A stretch of 64,000 bases of DNA from JAXMAZ01 sp046350115 (GCA_046350115.1 JAXMAZ010000002.1:248001-312000); one strand, 5' to 3'; positions 36,201-44,428 are shown, numbered from the stretch's first letter. Translations and numbers: made by a program. The notes: a model not told the origin generated them from the letters alone.

Positions 36201-37641
36201 CGCTGGCCGAGGCCGTCTGCCCGTAGGCGTCGGTGGCCGTGAACGTGTACGTCGCTGCTCCGGGCGGAACGACTTCGGCGGTGAAGAAGTTGCCCCCGTC
36301 GTCGAGCACGTCGACCGGCCGGCCGTTCACGGTCACGGAAAGGATCTGGTTCGCCACCCGTCTGCCGCCGGGGAACACCGGCTCGTCCGCCGACGCGACC
36401 CCCGAGAGGAGGATTGCGTCACCGACCGTCTGGCCGGCCGCCGGGGCGGAGACGGTGATCGTCGGGGGGGCCGGGAACGCCGGCTTAAACCCGGCGGAGA
36501 ACCCGACCACCCCGTTGATCTCGTCGTCCCCGTCGTCCTGCAAGGCCCCCGGCCCGCCGTGGATCACGGACACGTACCGGAAGTCCTCGCCGGTCGCCGT
36601 GCCGACCGCGTAGACGAACCCGTCCCACTGGATCCCGAGGATCGGCTGCCAGCCCTCCAGCCACACCCGCTGGACCACCGCCTGGGTCCAGTGGACCCGG
36701 TCGTTGGACAGGTAGGCCGTGGACTCGATGGCCTCCTGCGGGAGCGGGCCGTGGTCGATGGTCGGGAAGATCGCCGCCTTCGGGGACGGGAACGGCAGCT
36801 CGAACACGGTGTCGCCCACCACCCCGCTCGACTGAATCCACAGGTCGTCGATCCGGTTCGCGGACTCGAACGTGGTGCCCCCGCGGTCCGTACCGTAGTC
36901 ACCGGTCCCCGTGAGGTCGGTCGAGCGGCCGGTGTGGTCGTCATTCCGCCAGCCGGTGTCAACCAGCGTGGCCGGGACCGCGTTCGTCAGGTCGACGAGG
37001 CCGTCGTCGAGCAACCCGGAGTCGACCACCCGCTGCCGGTTTTCAACAGTGTCCTCGCCGTAGACGAGTTGGGCGAAGGTCCCGACGGTGGCCCCCTGCC
37101 ACACCCGCGGGTCGTTCGGGTCGGTGACCGGCGGGTCGGCGATGCCCTCCGGGTCGGTGTCGGCCGGGTCCAGCCAGAAGGTGCCGGCCGCGGCCGCCTG
37201 CCCGGACCGCAGGCCCGTCCCGTCCCGGTAGTGAAACACCACCTTCTTCGCCCGGTCCACTACCCACAGGTCGGTCCCCCCGCTCGGGTCCTTGGTGATA
37301 CCGCTCGGGGCGGCGTTGTCCCCGTCCAGACCCCACCGGCCGAGCGGCGCCCCGTCGGCCGCCGCGTACACGAACACCGCGGCGGCCGCGTCGTCCGTCA
37401 CCCACACGGTCGAGCCGTCCGTCACCAGGTCGCTCGGGGCGGCGTTCCCGGCGGCGAGCGGGAACGCCGCGGTCGCGGCCGCCGACCCGCTCCGGCGGAC
37501 CGCCCCGCCGTCGTACCGGAGCACCCGCCCGGCCGCCCGGTCCACCAGCCAGAGGGCGCCGTTGGCGACCGTCACCCCCTCCGGGGCGGTCGCGTCGCTC
37601 GCCGTCCACCGCCCGACCTCGGTCCCGTCCGGCCGGGTCAC
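27268..37641 (-). CDS. RHS/YD-repeat polymorphic toxin, main ORF
   Basis: 3457 codons; the true protein begins further upstream (see 38139-40598) and is joined through frameshifts. Order of parts: NHL/beta-propeller-like start, Ig-like He_PIG/cadherin-type repeats (repeated DPDGDPLTFSL..GMTVD..TGAVTWTP units), a fibro-slime-type domain (VGDDDIWGFIDNRLAVDLGG), an SdrD-B-like segment (DDNGNGTRDPGE), many YD repeats (YDPLNRVTSVTDPLGRTT), and the RHS core end (YRARFYDPMRGRFLTSD, ANDPLGATDPTG). After the core, about 135 residues form a variable tip (LGPTYASLQSLGLVVGSKF to AIRFGKQF) with no recognised toxin fold. Predicted surface or exported contact-dependent toxin. Confidence 0.85.
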   Translation of the reverse strand: MTRPDGTEVGRWTASDATAPEGVTVANGALWLVDRAAGRVLRYDGGAVRRSGSAAATAAFPLAAGNAAPSDLVTDGSTVWVTDDAAAAVFVYAAADGAPLGRWGLDGDNAAPSGITKDPSGGTDLWVVDRAKKVVFHYRDGTGLRSGQAAAAGTFWLDPADTDPEGIADPPVTDPNDPRVWQGATVGTFAQLVYGEDTVENRQRVVDSGLLDDGLVDLTNAVPATLVDTGWRNDDHTGRSTDLTGTGDYGTDRGGTTFESANRIDDLWIQSSGVVGDTVFELPFPSPKAAIFPTIDHGPLPQEAIESTAYLSNDRVHWTQAVVQRVWLEGWQPILGIQWDGFVYAVGTATGEDFRYVSVIHGGPGALQDDGDDEINGVVGFSAGFKPAFPAPPTITVSAPAAGQTVGDAILLSGVASADEPVFPGGRRVANQILSVTVNGRPVDVLDDGGNFFTAEVVPPGAATYTFTATDAYGQTASASVTVSGAAATSKADFSQLQDVSGSFRAEYARTSFRDGSDTLYADVAVRNCGDYPAGAPLYVAVRNLSDPSVRVLNAAGTLTDGTPYYDFTGLLAGGGPLAPGAATGTLSLTFADPGRRRFTYDLQFLGRTNRPPAFTSVPAVEGTVGRGYTYEATAADPDGDPLTFSLIAGPDGMTVGEKTGTVAWTPAAGDLGTQAVTLRVADGRGGTAEQRYAVTVAAARPNRPPVFTTSPVVESAVGKAYRYDTDAADPDGDDLTFSAVGPLPAGLKVDDKTGLVTWTPGVSQLGEQPVTLRVSDGRGGEATQSFTVCVDADPTNHPPVIVSTPLLVAPAAAGIVIMATVRDFTPDDPDFEGGVSGVVTGLVANTLGSDRKPVFVGVDGAGAVQNAASFDKWYRDTPGVNLTTAIPITLTETAPGSGIIGYSSDAFFPIDDQLFGNYANGHNYHFTVELHTEFVYRGGEVFNFVGDDDIWGFIDNRLAVDLGGVHGAAGASVAVDTLGLIPGRVYSFDFFYAERHTSESTFHLQTSLSLEASNPYTYHAVAVDPDNDPVTFALTNGPSGMRIDPASGAVTWSPTVADRGPHPVTVRVDDSRGGFDEQSFTVTVTGSVDVGILQGCLFDDRDGNGLDILADSVCDFSGTQGSGGWYYGYYDGPSPSSVDVNDLQLMPEFVPDGHSIVGDIWWHQEGKYWTSLWAVGGHGNGFSIGTSPPRDRDAQWAVRRWVSEITGEVTVTGHLAKLGQGDSVGGNGFVGRVLVNGVEVWSQFIGPVDRTGVDYSLRLSVREGDQVDFAIDPFDGNDQQDACVFTATISGVGQGNFKLAGWTVFLDDNGNGTRDPGEQTAVTDEFGGYTFSGVPVGRHRVAAQLPAGWVYTSPSRDREVDISPASAAHSDLSVWKRPDLSQAAPVLVGPVPSTAVAGVTYRFVAVASDPDGDLLTFDLPSAPPGMTVHPTLGVVVWTPTAGQIGTASAVLRATDGHGNVTLLPFTVTVVAPNAPPVITSTPPPGPVAVGRPFGYPVTAIDSDGQAVTFGLENAPLGVQIEGTTGLVTWTPAAGDAGTRSFTVTATDGVAVARQTVTLAVSPDAPNDDPVITSTPRTTARPGVPYAYRVTGDDPNGDPVSLSVSGQPAGMSVSPDGVLVWTPTVADIGPHAIVVTVSDGRGGVASQPFTLTVDTAGTNAAPRFVSVSRPTATAGREYRLTLSAADQDHDPVRYSLVSGPRGMAIDPDSGLLVWTPAADQLGPQTVVVKAEDPLLAADTQTFTVTVHCVNQPPAITSRPPTVGAVGAAYFYPVRGTDPDGDTLTYSLLTKLAGMSIDAKTGLVRWTPTADEVGTQAVVVQVDDGIGNLATQSFAVEVTTDTPNRPPVITSAPVTRGAVGKGYSYPVTARDPDGDPVIFSLIDLPAGMTIDKTTGAVTWTPTAAGSPTVTVLAADPNGGRAVQTFALRVTANHKPVITSDPNQSAVADAPYRYDLRATDPDGDPLAYRVVAGPAGLTIDRFGRVTWTPAAADAGPHAVTLAVADDAGATETQTYTLTVGADTEAPVVRVTVSQPRTAVGSTVTVTVRATDNVGVVSLGLTANGTPLTLSPAGQAVFPAAAVGAVTFAGTATDKAGNVGTGAAGLVVFDPTAASDVTADTTRLDLLTGPGTVKSFDPHQVVADLTYLTDVVGTVASRGNPLAEWRVLVARADLVDVDHLDPDAAAWQTIGSGTAPVTNGKLATFDPTMLTNDRYVIAVVAYNVLGRGYVRGVEANVVGAAKLGEFRLDFTDLSVPLNGLPVQITRTYDTREAGETGDFGYGWRLGVRDARIRESVPQGGDGFFTSGGAFKYGTKVYLTNPAGERVGFTFHPTPGPSLLGVVYYPHFDPDPGVTDTLSTPAVAMQPRADGTYKFFLFGIDYNPDSYQLTTADGLTYSYDQSAGLQQVADRNHNTLSFGPNGITHSEGVTIAFDRDGAGRITAIHGPDGEVLVRYRYDAAGNLVEVKQVTAATPVEKALTSTFTYRTDRPHYLDSYTDPNSRRAVKTEYDPDGRIKSVTDADGNVASQEYDLRLFSETVKDKRGNPTVLTYNDRGNVTRTVRPTESGDIVTQTSYDDPANPDKETRVVTPGGFGAADPTPFTDTKTYDPRGNLLTEATADGTTAYTYNALNRVTSVTDPLGRTTVYDYAGANLVRVVNPLGDASTFAYDGTGHVTAFTDFAGNTTTFSDFCQCGRPETVTNPDGTVRHVETNDLSQVTEVTDEEGHTTVNDYDLFGRLVAVTDGEQHTTKYGYEGANQTTVTDPLGNVTTYGYDAAGHKTYIRDAESGETFFTYDPNGNLRTVKDPVGNVTRYEYDKADRLVREYEEYDPQDPPRIYEYDAAGNKTKATDHNGKVRTFAYDPLNRVTAETWLAADGSAVRVIASRYDRAGNLLETSDPDADLTYTYDPLNRVKTATTAYPGTAVPAVTLAYGYDRNGNRTSVVDTTGVRVDSHYGDRNQLDWRTWQGGGVDPVKVTFDYFRNGDRKTLTRFADAAGTVKVGETDYTYYRNGLSKTIDHTDGTGTLLVGYAYQYDAAGRLIQESHHDDTYIYGYDKTGQLTAVTKDGAPFESFRYDANGNRITATGPTAGSYVTGPGNRYQSDGTFAYTYDVEGNLKTKTEVATGTATEYTWDYRNRLVKVEERTSGGVLLNVTEYAYDAQGRRVMQWVSGTPLYTVYDGDNAWMDESGGGVVTARYLFGDRADETFTRWTHGANSAWYLTDSLGTVRDVVEATGLVDTASYSAFGLLLGQTNQSVDDRYRFTGREFDVATSEYYYRARFYDPMRGRFLTSDSTGLTVDEVNPYRYVANDPLGATDPTGLITLFEYVKVNAARLGPTYASLQSLGLVVGSKFQNAAAFIQKLGTSVGNTYTRFGQGYEKIGNKVQDGISYFTFQTRLGGGQVGAESLARAIVQTLTVQGRTLVGETERFIVRVRPDGGGGVTVQILDKLEKTIEAIRFGKQF

Positions 37642-38138
37642 TCACCACTCTGGCGGGCCGCCCGGTCGGCCAGCCAGACGGTGTCCCCGGCCGGGTTGCT
37701 GGCCGCCCCCCGGAGGTCGCCAGCCGCCGCGAACGCCCCGCCGGTCAGCCCGCTCGCCCCGTACCGGAACGCCCGGCCGGCGGCCGGGTCGGCGACGAAG
37801 AACTTCGGGCGCCGGGGCGACCGCCGCCGACCCGGGCAGGGTGACGGCGGTGACGGTGACGGCCGTGCCGGTGTCGGCGTCGTTGTTCACCAGCCGCAGC
37901 ACCAGGGTGGCGGCCGTCCCGGCCGGCACGGCCGACAGGTCCACCGTCACCCCGTCGCCGGCCGCCGTCGTGCCGGCCCCGACCGCCGCCGGCTGCCCCT
38001 CGGTCAGGTTGAAGAACGCGTCCCGGCCGGCGCGTACGGGCGACGAGCGGCGGCCGTCCGGGCCGAGCAGGGCGACCTCGAACGCGTCCTTGACCAGGTC
38101 GCCGCCGGTGGCGAACGCGGGCGGCTGGAACCGGACGG

Positions 38139-40598
38139 TCAGGGTGCCGGCCCCGGGGGCGGTGAACGCCCGGGACAGGGTGGCCCGGAACGAGTCCCCT
38201 CGTGCAGGGTGGCGGCCCCGCCGGCGGCCGTCGCCACCCCGCCGGCCGGCCGACCGCCCTGCTCGGCCACCGTCCACGGGGCCAGGTCGTCCGGGAAGGT
38301 GGTGTCCACCTCGGCCGGGACGACGGTCACGCGGAAGGTAATCGAGGTGGTCAGGCCGTCGCCGTCGGTCACCAGCACCGTGACCGTGCCGGTCCCGGCC
38401 AGCCCCTCCGCCGGAGTCACCGTCAGGGTGCGGTCGGCCCCGCTCCCCCGGAGCACGAGCCCGGCCGGCGGGAACAGGGTCGGGTCGGAGGTAGTGACCG
38501 TCACCCGCAGGTCGGCCGCCGCGGTCCGGTCGTCCGCCACGGCAAAGGCGAGCGGGCCGGTGCTGCCGCCGGCCGGCACCTGCTGGTTCGCGATCGGGGA
38601 GACGACCGGCGCCCCGGCGGTCGGGACGACCGCCACCGTGAGCGTGAACGTGGTGCCGGCCGACAGCCCGCCGGCATCGGTCACGGTGAGGGTGACGGTG
38701 GCCGACCCGGTGCGGCCGGGGGCCGGGGTGACGGTCAGGGTGCGGGCGGCCCCGGCCCCGCCGAGGACCAGGCCGACGGGCGGGACGAGGGCCGGGTCCG
38801 AGCTGGCGGCCGTCACCACGAGCCGGTCCGCCGGGGTCTCGGCGTCCCCGACGGTGAACGCGAGCGGGCCGACCGTCGCGCCGGGGCGGGCGGTCTGGTC
38901 GGCCACCGCGGAGATGCTCGGCGCGGTGTTCCCCCTGTCGGAGGGACCCGTCGGGTTGCCGATGTCGGACTTCTCGCCGGGCAGCCGGAAGTCGAGGATC
39001 GCGTCGTTGAAGTCGGCGTCCAGCCCGGCCACGTCCTCGAACGCCGCCCGGTTCCGCGGGCCAGCCCGGAACTGGGCCGCCCGGCCCGGGTTGGCGGCCG
39101 GGACCGGGAACACCGGCCCCAGGTCGGGCCGGGCCGGCCGGCCCTCGGCCGCCCACCGCTCGACGCTCCCCCCGCGGAGCAGGTACACCGCGTACCGGCC
39201 GCCGGCGGCGAGTGGCAGGCCGGCGACCGACCGGACCGGGGCGTCGGACGCGAACGCCCGCACCCGCCGGCCGTCGGCCAGGGCGGCGGCCGGGTACCCG
39301 GGGTCGCCCGGGGCCAGTCCGTCGACCGTGCCGGCCGGGTCGTCCACCCGGTACACCCCGAGCTCGCCCGGCAGGTCGGTCAGCCGCCGCAGGAGGTCGG
39401 ATTGGACGGCGACCGTGGGGTCGGAGCCGGACGGCACCACGAACGTGGCCCCGTCGAACAGCCGGGTGCGGGGAGCCGGGGCCTTGAGGCCGAACCCGAG
39501 CGGGGCGTCGGCCGTGTCGGTGACGGCGAACGTGTCCTGGGTGCGGGTGAAGGCGTACCCGTCCCACAGGGTCAGCCGCGGCCCGCCCCCGGCCCCCGGG
39601 CCGGTCAGCACGTCGGCGAACCCATCCCCGGTCAGGTCGGCCGCCGCCACCCGCACCCCGCCGCGGAACCCGTCCTCGTACACCGACCACTGGGCGAACG
39701 CGGTGCCGTGGCCGGCGAACACCCGGACCTCCGGCGGCAGCCCGGCCCCGGCCCCGGCCGCCACGTCGGCCAGCCCGTTCCCGTCCACGTCGGCCGCCGC
39801 CACCCACGCCCCGCCCCGGGACGCCGGGTCGAACGCGAAGTACGACTCCAGCACCGCCCCGGTGGCCCCGCTGGTGATGAGTACGTGGGGTCCGCCGCCC
39901 GGGCCGGGGGCGGTGACGACGTCCGCCCGCCCGTCCCCGTCGGCGTCCCCGGCGGCCACGCTCAGCCCGCCCCGGAACGCCGGGTCGTAGGCCATGTAGT
40001 CGCGGCCGAGGTTGTTGCCGGCCCCGTCGAACGCCCGGACGTGCGGCCCGCCCCCGTCCCCCGGGCCGGTGACGATCTCGGCCGTCCCGTCCCCGTCCAG
40101 GTCGGCCACGGCCACCCGCACCCCGCCGGTGAAGGACCGGTCGTAGGCGAAGAAGCTGGCGACTACGCGTCCGGTGAGCGGGTCGGCCACCACCACCCGC
40201 GGCCCGCCCCCGCCCCCCGCCCCGGCCACCACCTCCGGCCGCCCGTCCCCGTCCACGTCCCCGACGGCCACGAACGCCCCGCCGGTGAACGCCGGCTCGA
40301 ACAGGCCGAAGCGGGTGAGCGGCGATCCGTCGGCTCCGGAGTACACCACCGCCACCGGTGGAGCGGCCGCCGCGGGGGCGCCGACCAGGTCGGGGACGCC
40401 ATCCCCGGTCAGGTCGCCGGCGGCGACAGTCAGGCCGCCGCGGAAGGTCGGCTCGACCGTCGGGGCCAGCCGGTCCTCCAGACGGAGGGTAGTGAGCCAG
40501 GTCCGGCGGCGGGCGGGGAGCCCGAACCGGCGGCCCATCACTCGCCGCCGGCCCCAGGCGCACCACGACCGTAGCCAGCGTGTCCAACCGAATGACAT
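38139..40598 (-). CDS. FG-GAP/VCBS N-terminal part of the RHS giant protein (frameshifted)
   Basis: Starting at MSFGWTRW (40598) the product has the planctomycete motif LRLEDRLAPT, then six or seven FG-GAP/VCBS units (GDVDGDGRPEVVAGAGGGG and the like), a DUF4114-like segment (FEDVAGLDADFNDAILDFR) and Ig-like repeats (ADQTARPGATVGPLAFTV). Near 38196-38199 the frame shifts by one base inside a run of C (G on the coding strand) and continues as SFRATLSRAFTAPGAG, shifts again near 37807-37809 to FFVADPAAGRAFRYGASG, and once more near 37640 into the main ORF. Without these indels one gene of about 13.3 kb would run from 40598 to 27268. Confidence 0.7.
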   Translation of the reverse strand: MSFGWTRWLRSWCAWGRRRVMGRRFGLPARRRTWLTTLRLEDRLAPTVEPTFRGGLTVAAGDLTGDGVPDLVGAPAAAAPPVAVVYSGADGSPLTRFGLFEPAFTGGAFVAVGDVDGDGRPEVVAGAGGGGGPRVVVADPLTGRVVASFFAYDRSFTGGVRVAVADLDGDGTAEIVTGPGDGGGPHVRAFDGAGNNLGRDYMAYDPAFRGGLSVAAGDADGDGRADVVTAPGPGGGPHVLITSGATGAVLESYFAFDPASRGGAWVAAADVDGNGLADVAAGAGAGLPPEVRVFAGHGTAFAQWSVYEDGFRGGVRVAAADLTGDGFADVLTGPGAGGGPRLTLWDGYAFTRTQDTFAVTDTADAPLGFGLKAPAPRTRLFDGATFVVPSGSDPTVAVQSDLLRRLTDLPGELGVYRVDDPAGTVDGLAPGDPGYPAAALADGRRVRAFASDAPVRSVAGLPLAAGGRYAVYLLRGGSVERWAAEGRPARPDLGPVFPVPAANPGRAAQFRAGPRNRAAFEDVAGLDADFNDAILDFRLPGEKSDIGNPTGPSDRGNTAPSISAVADQTARPGATVGPLAFTVGDAETPADRLVVTAASSDPALVPPVGLVLGGAGAARTLTVTPAPGRTGSATVTLTVTDAGGLSAGTTFTLTVAVVPTAGAPVVSPIANQQVPAGGSTGPLAFAVADDRTAAADLRVTVTTSDPTLFPPAGLVLRGSGADRTLTVTPAEGLAGTGTVTVLVTDGDGLTTSITFRVTVVPAEVDTTFPDDLAPWTVAEQGGRPAGGVATAAGGAATLHEGTRSGPPCPGRSPPPGPAP

Positions 40599-40780
40599 GG
40601 GCGATCCCGCGCGGGCGTGCGGCACCACCGAACCTGCCGGCCGCCGTCCTGGCGGGACGGTCCTGCGAGTCGGCAGAGTGTCGGCTATCGGGCTAGACCC
40701 GGCCGGCGGCGGGGACTGACGCGGAAATCTCAGAAATGTGTCCGCCGCCGAACGGGCGCGGTCGTGGTGATCGATCGGCC

Positions 40781-43458
40781 CTACGGTCGCCCCCCGCCCA
40801 GAGCCTCGACCGCCTCGGTCCGAGCCAGGGTCGGCAGGCCGTCGTAGGCGAACCGGAGCGGGTCCAGTCGCTCGGCCGCGGCGAACGCCCGCTCCGCCGC
40901 CGGCCGGTCTCCGGCTCGGACCAGGGCGACCGCCAGCAGGTAGCCGGCCCGCCCCCGGGCCGCCACCCGCACCCCGGGGGCGGTCGTTACGACCGTCAGT
41001 TCCGTCGCCGCCTCGACCGGCCGGCCGGCCCGGAGCAGCGCTTCCCGAGGAACAGCCGGACGGCCGGGTCCGGGGTCCGCCCGGCCGCCCGCCGGCACTG
41101 CTCGACCACCGCCGCCCGGTCCACCAGCCCGTCGAACGGGATCGTCTGCCGGCCGTTCGGGTCGGGGTCGGCCGGCGGCCCGTCCTGGACGGCCAGCATC
41201 TCGGCGTAAGCCGCCCGCGCCTGGTCCGGCCGGCCGTCGAGCCGCTCCAACTCGGCCGTCAGCCGCAGGAGGATCGCCACACGGTCGCGCCACCGTGGCT
41301 GGTCGGGGTAGCGGGCGGCCAGGTGGCGGGCGTCGGCCAGGGCGGCGGCCAGGTGCCGGCGGGCGTCGGCGGACCGCCCCCGGGCGGTGAGCAACCCGCC
41401 CAGGTTCTCCCGGGCCGTCCAGGTCAGCCCGCGGACGGCGGTGGTCGGCCGCGGCTCCAGCGGGGCCAGGGCGGCGGCGTCGATCTCCACCGCCCGCTCC
41501 AGGGCGGCCACCGCCCCGGCCGGATCCCCGGCCTCGACCCGCGCCTCGCCGAGGGTGTAGAGCGACGTGACCAGTCGGATGTGGCTCTGCGGGTGGGTCG
41601 GGGACTCCCGGGCCAGCCCCTCGTCGACGGCCACCGCCCGCTCAGCCCGGCCGACGGCCGCCGCCGGGTCGCCCCGGTGGAGGAGGTAGTTCACCTGCCG
41701 GCCGTAGCACAGGCCGAGCATGTCGCGGTACTCGGCCCGGCCCGGGTCGTCGGCCGCCAGCCCCTCGAACAGGGCCACCGCCTCGTCGGCGGGGGCGACG
41801 CTCGCCGCCCAGTCGCCGGCGATCTGGCGGTGGGCCGCCTGCCACTGCCGCAGCCGCCCCAACTCGGCCCGGTACGGGCGGTCGGCCGGGGCGGCCTCGA
41901 GCAGCGGTCGCAGCCGACCGACCGCCTCCGCGACCAGCGCCTGCTCCTCGTCGGGCCGGCCGGCCTGGCTCTCCACCTCGGCCAGCCGGGCACACGCCCG
42001 CACCGCCTCGAACCGGGCGGCCGGGTCGGCCCCCGGGTCGTCGGCCAGTTGGCAGAGGGTGTCCTTCACCCGCCGGGCCAGCGGGGTCTGGCCGGCCCCC
42101 GCCCCGGGCAGGTGGCGGAGGACCTCGTCGCTGCGGTTGACCTCGGCCACCAGGTCGGCCAGCAGCCGCTCCCGGTGGTCGGCCCGGCGGTACGCCCGGT
42201 AGACCACCGCGGTGCTGGCGGCCAGGCCGACCACCGTCCCGGCCAGCAGGGCAGAGGCCACGACCAGCAGGGGCTTCCGCCGCCGCTTGGCCCACCGCCA
42301 CCCCCGCTGAGCGCGGGACAGCGGCCGGGCCACCACCGGCACACCGTCCAGGAACCGCCGGAGGTCGTCTGCTAGGTCGGCGGCCGTGGCGTACCGGTCG
42401 GCCGGCTCCTTGGCCATCGCCTTGAGCACCACCGTCTCCAAGTCGACGGGCACCTCCGGGGCGTGCTTTCGGACCGGCGGCGGGTCGCTGGTCAACACCT
42501 GCCGCAGCAGCTCGGTGTCGGTCGGGGCGGCGAATGCCGGGCGGAGGGCCAACAGCTCGTACAGGGTGGCCCCCAGCCCGTACACGTCGGCCCGGCCGTC
42601 CACCGCACGGCCGGCGGTTGCCTGCTCGGGGGCCATGTACCGCAGCGTTCCCGGCCGGCCGCCGGCCGTCGGGTCGGCGGCCGTGAGCTTCGCCAGTCCA
42701 AAGTCGGCTAGCCAGATGTGCCCCCGCACGTCCAGGAGCAGGTTGCCCGGCTTCACGTCCCGGTGGATGACGCCGCACCCGTGGGCATACTGGAGGGCGT
42801 CGGCCGCGGCCGCGCCCAGACGAGCCAACCGCCGGTAGAACCCGGCCGGTGGCGGGCCGTCATCGGCCCCGCCAAACCCAGCCGTCAGCCCGGTGGCCAA
42901 CAGGGAGGCGTCCTCCGACCCGTCCCCGCCCCCGGTCCGCCCGGCGTCTCGGTGAAGGGCGCGGACCACACCCGCCAGGGACGCCCCGTCCACGAACTGC
43001 ATGGCGAGATACGGCACCCCGTCAGCCTCCCCGACGGCGTATACCGGGACGATGTGGGCGTGCTGGAGCAGGGCCGCCGTGCGGGCTTCATGCAGGAACC
43101 GCCGGCGGGCCTCCGGGTCGGCGGCGGCCGCCGCCGGCAGCACCTTCAGCGCCACCCGGCGGTCGAGGTCCGGGTCCACCGCCTCGTACACGACGGCCAT
43201 CCCGCCCCGGCCGACCACCCGCACCACCCGGTAGCCCCCGATCACCGTCCGGGGGGCGAGCGGCGGGCCGGGGTCGGGCGGGTCAGCCGCCACCGCCCGC
43301 CGCACCCCCTGGACGGCGTTCACGGCGGCCACCGCCGGGCCGAGGTCGGGGAAGACGGCCAGCAGGGCCTGGACGTCGGGCGGCCGGCCGGCTTCGAGGG
43401 CGGCCAGGTAGTCGGCCAGGGCCTGGGCCAGCCGGGCGTCGCGGTCGGCCGGGGTCAC
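40781..43458 (-). CDS. Membrane Ser/Thr protein kinase with TPR tail (frameshifted 3' end)
   Basis: Starts with GTG 43458, whose GTGA overlaps the sigma-factor stop. Kinase domain: GRGGMAVVYEAVDP (P-loop, near 81), VALKVL, HRDVKPGN (near 231), DFGLAKLT (near 251) and APEQATAGRAVDGRADVY. One membrane helix follows (VASALLAGTVVGLAASTAVV, about 398-420), then TPR-like helices outside. At 41044-41046 one base is missing in a C-run: the frame ends at 40996, but EALLRAGRPVEAATEL to EALGGGRP continues in the next frame to TAG 40781. Expected full length about 890 aa. Typical planctomycete ECF-kinase signalling pair. Confidence 0.85.
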
Positions 43459-44060
43459 GGCTCCACCCCCAGGCGGGCTTGCAGTTCGTTTACGGCCCGC
43501 ATCCAGAGCTGGGTGGCGGCGCCCGCCGACCGGCCCATGAGGGCGCCCACCTCGGGGAACGGCCGGCCCTCCAGTTGCCGCAGCACGATCACCCGCCGGT
43601 GGTCGGCCGACAGGCCGTCGAGGGCCGCCGCCGCCCGCACCGCCTCCTCCCGGTCGGCCGCCCGGCCGCTCGGGCTGCTGCCCGGGGCGGCCAGCGCCCG
43701 GTCGAGCCGCTTCGAGGCGTCGGACAGGTCGAGGGCCAGGTCGTCCTCCCGCCGCACGTCCCGGGCCTGGGTGCCGTAGTACCGGCGGACCAGCTTGTCC
43801 AACCGGGAGGCCAGGATGGCTTGCAGCCAGTCGAGGAACTCGGCGGCGGACGTGCCGCGGAAGTCGGCAAAGCACCGGTGGGCCTGGAGGAAGGCTTCCT
43901 GGACCAGGTCGGCCGGGTCCGCTTTCACCCGGAGCCGCCGGCCGACCTGTCCCTCGGCCAGGAGGCTCAGGTACGGGCGGTAGTGCTCCAGCAGCCGGCC
44001 CCAGGCGGTCGGGTCGCCGGCGCGGGCGGCGGTCAGCAGCGGCTCGACGGCGGCAGGCAT
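43455..44060 (-). CDS. ECF-type RNA polymerase sigma factor
   Basis: 201 aa. Region 2: AWGRLLEHYRPYLSLLAE then DPADLVQEAFLQAHRCFADF (region 2.2-2.3). Region 4: ALDGLSADHRRVIVLRQLEG, PFPEVGALMGRSAGAATQLW, the helix-turn-helix for the -35 element. This group of sigma factors is abundant in Gemmata and is commonly paired with a kinase, as here, where the stop overlaps the kinase start (GTGA). The kinase may phosphorylate and control it; that is family knowledge, not visible here. Confidence 0.9.
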   Translation of the reverse strand: MPAAVEPLLTAARAGDPTAWGRLLEHYRPYLSLLAEGQVGRRLRVKADPADLVQEAFLQAHRCFADFRGTSAAEFLDWLQAILASRLDKLVRRYYGTQARDVRREDDLALDLSDASKRLDRALAAPGSSPSGRAADREEAVRAAAALDGLSADHRRVIVLRQLEGRPFPEVGALMGRSAGAATQLWMRAVNELQARLGVEP

Positions 44061-44224
44061 CGGTTCGGCACTCGCACGTCCTGTCAGTCAAGACCCGGCG
44101 ACCGCCCCAGACTGACGCGGATTTTCGGGATTGCACCCCCGGCCGAGGTCACACGGCGGCGGCACCCACCCATACCCACGGGTGTGTGCGGCGACACCGC
44201 GCTTGTATGTATCAGGGAGAAACG

Positions 44225-44428
44225 GTGACCAACAGACCCGTTCATGAAATCCGGCTCGGCCGCGTCCGGGCGAGCATCTGGAGCAACCCCGGCGAGCGGG
44301 GGCCGATGTACTCGGTCAGCCTGTGCCGGCTGTACACGACCGACACGTGCGAGTGGGCCGACTCGGCCCGCTTCCACCGGGACGACCGGCTCTTGATCGC
44401 CAAGGTGGCCGACCTCGCCCACTCCTAG
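44225..44428 (+). CDS. Small conserved protein, ended by an early amber codon
   Basis: 67 aa from GTG 44225, preceded by an AGGGAGA ribosome site: MTNRPVHEIRLGRVRASIW, NPGERGPMYSVSLCRLY, DSARFHRDDRLLIAKVADLA. It resembles short planctomycete proteins in which the chain goes on after AHS with W-x-x-E-Q. Here TAG (44426-44428) replaces the expected Trp codon and the same frame continues VSEQSARDRLPSADE to TAG at 44475-44477. So it may be a truncated version. Function unknown; often seen with plasmid-borne genes, from memory. Confidence 0.55.
   Translation: MTNRPVHEIRLGRVRASIWSNPGERGPMYSVSLCRLYTTDTCEWADSARFHRDDRLLIAKVADLAHS

Noticed and set aside
34864..39990. Plus-strand open frame of 1708 codons
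   Set aside because: Antisense to the FG-GAP and Ig-like repeats of the giant gene; composition and periodicity come from the other strand.
1168..44428. Genetic-code change (TAG read as an amino acid)
   Set aside because: TAG also ends several intact genes here, such as the cytochrome and the Cas4-like gene; kept only as a low-interest observation.
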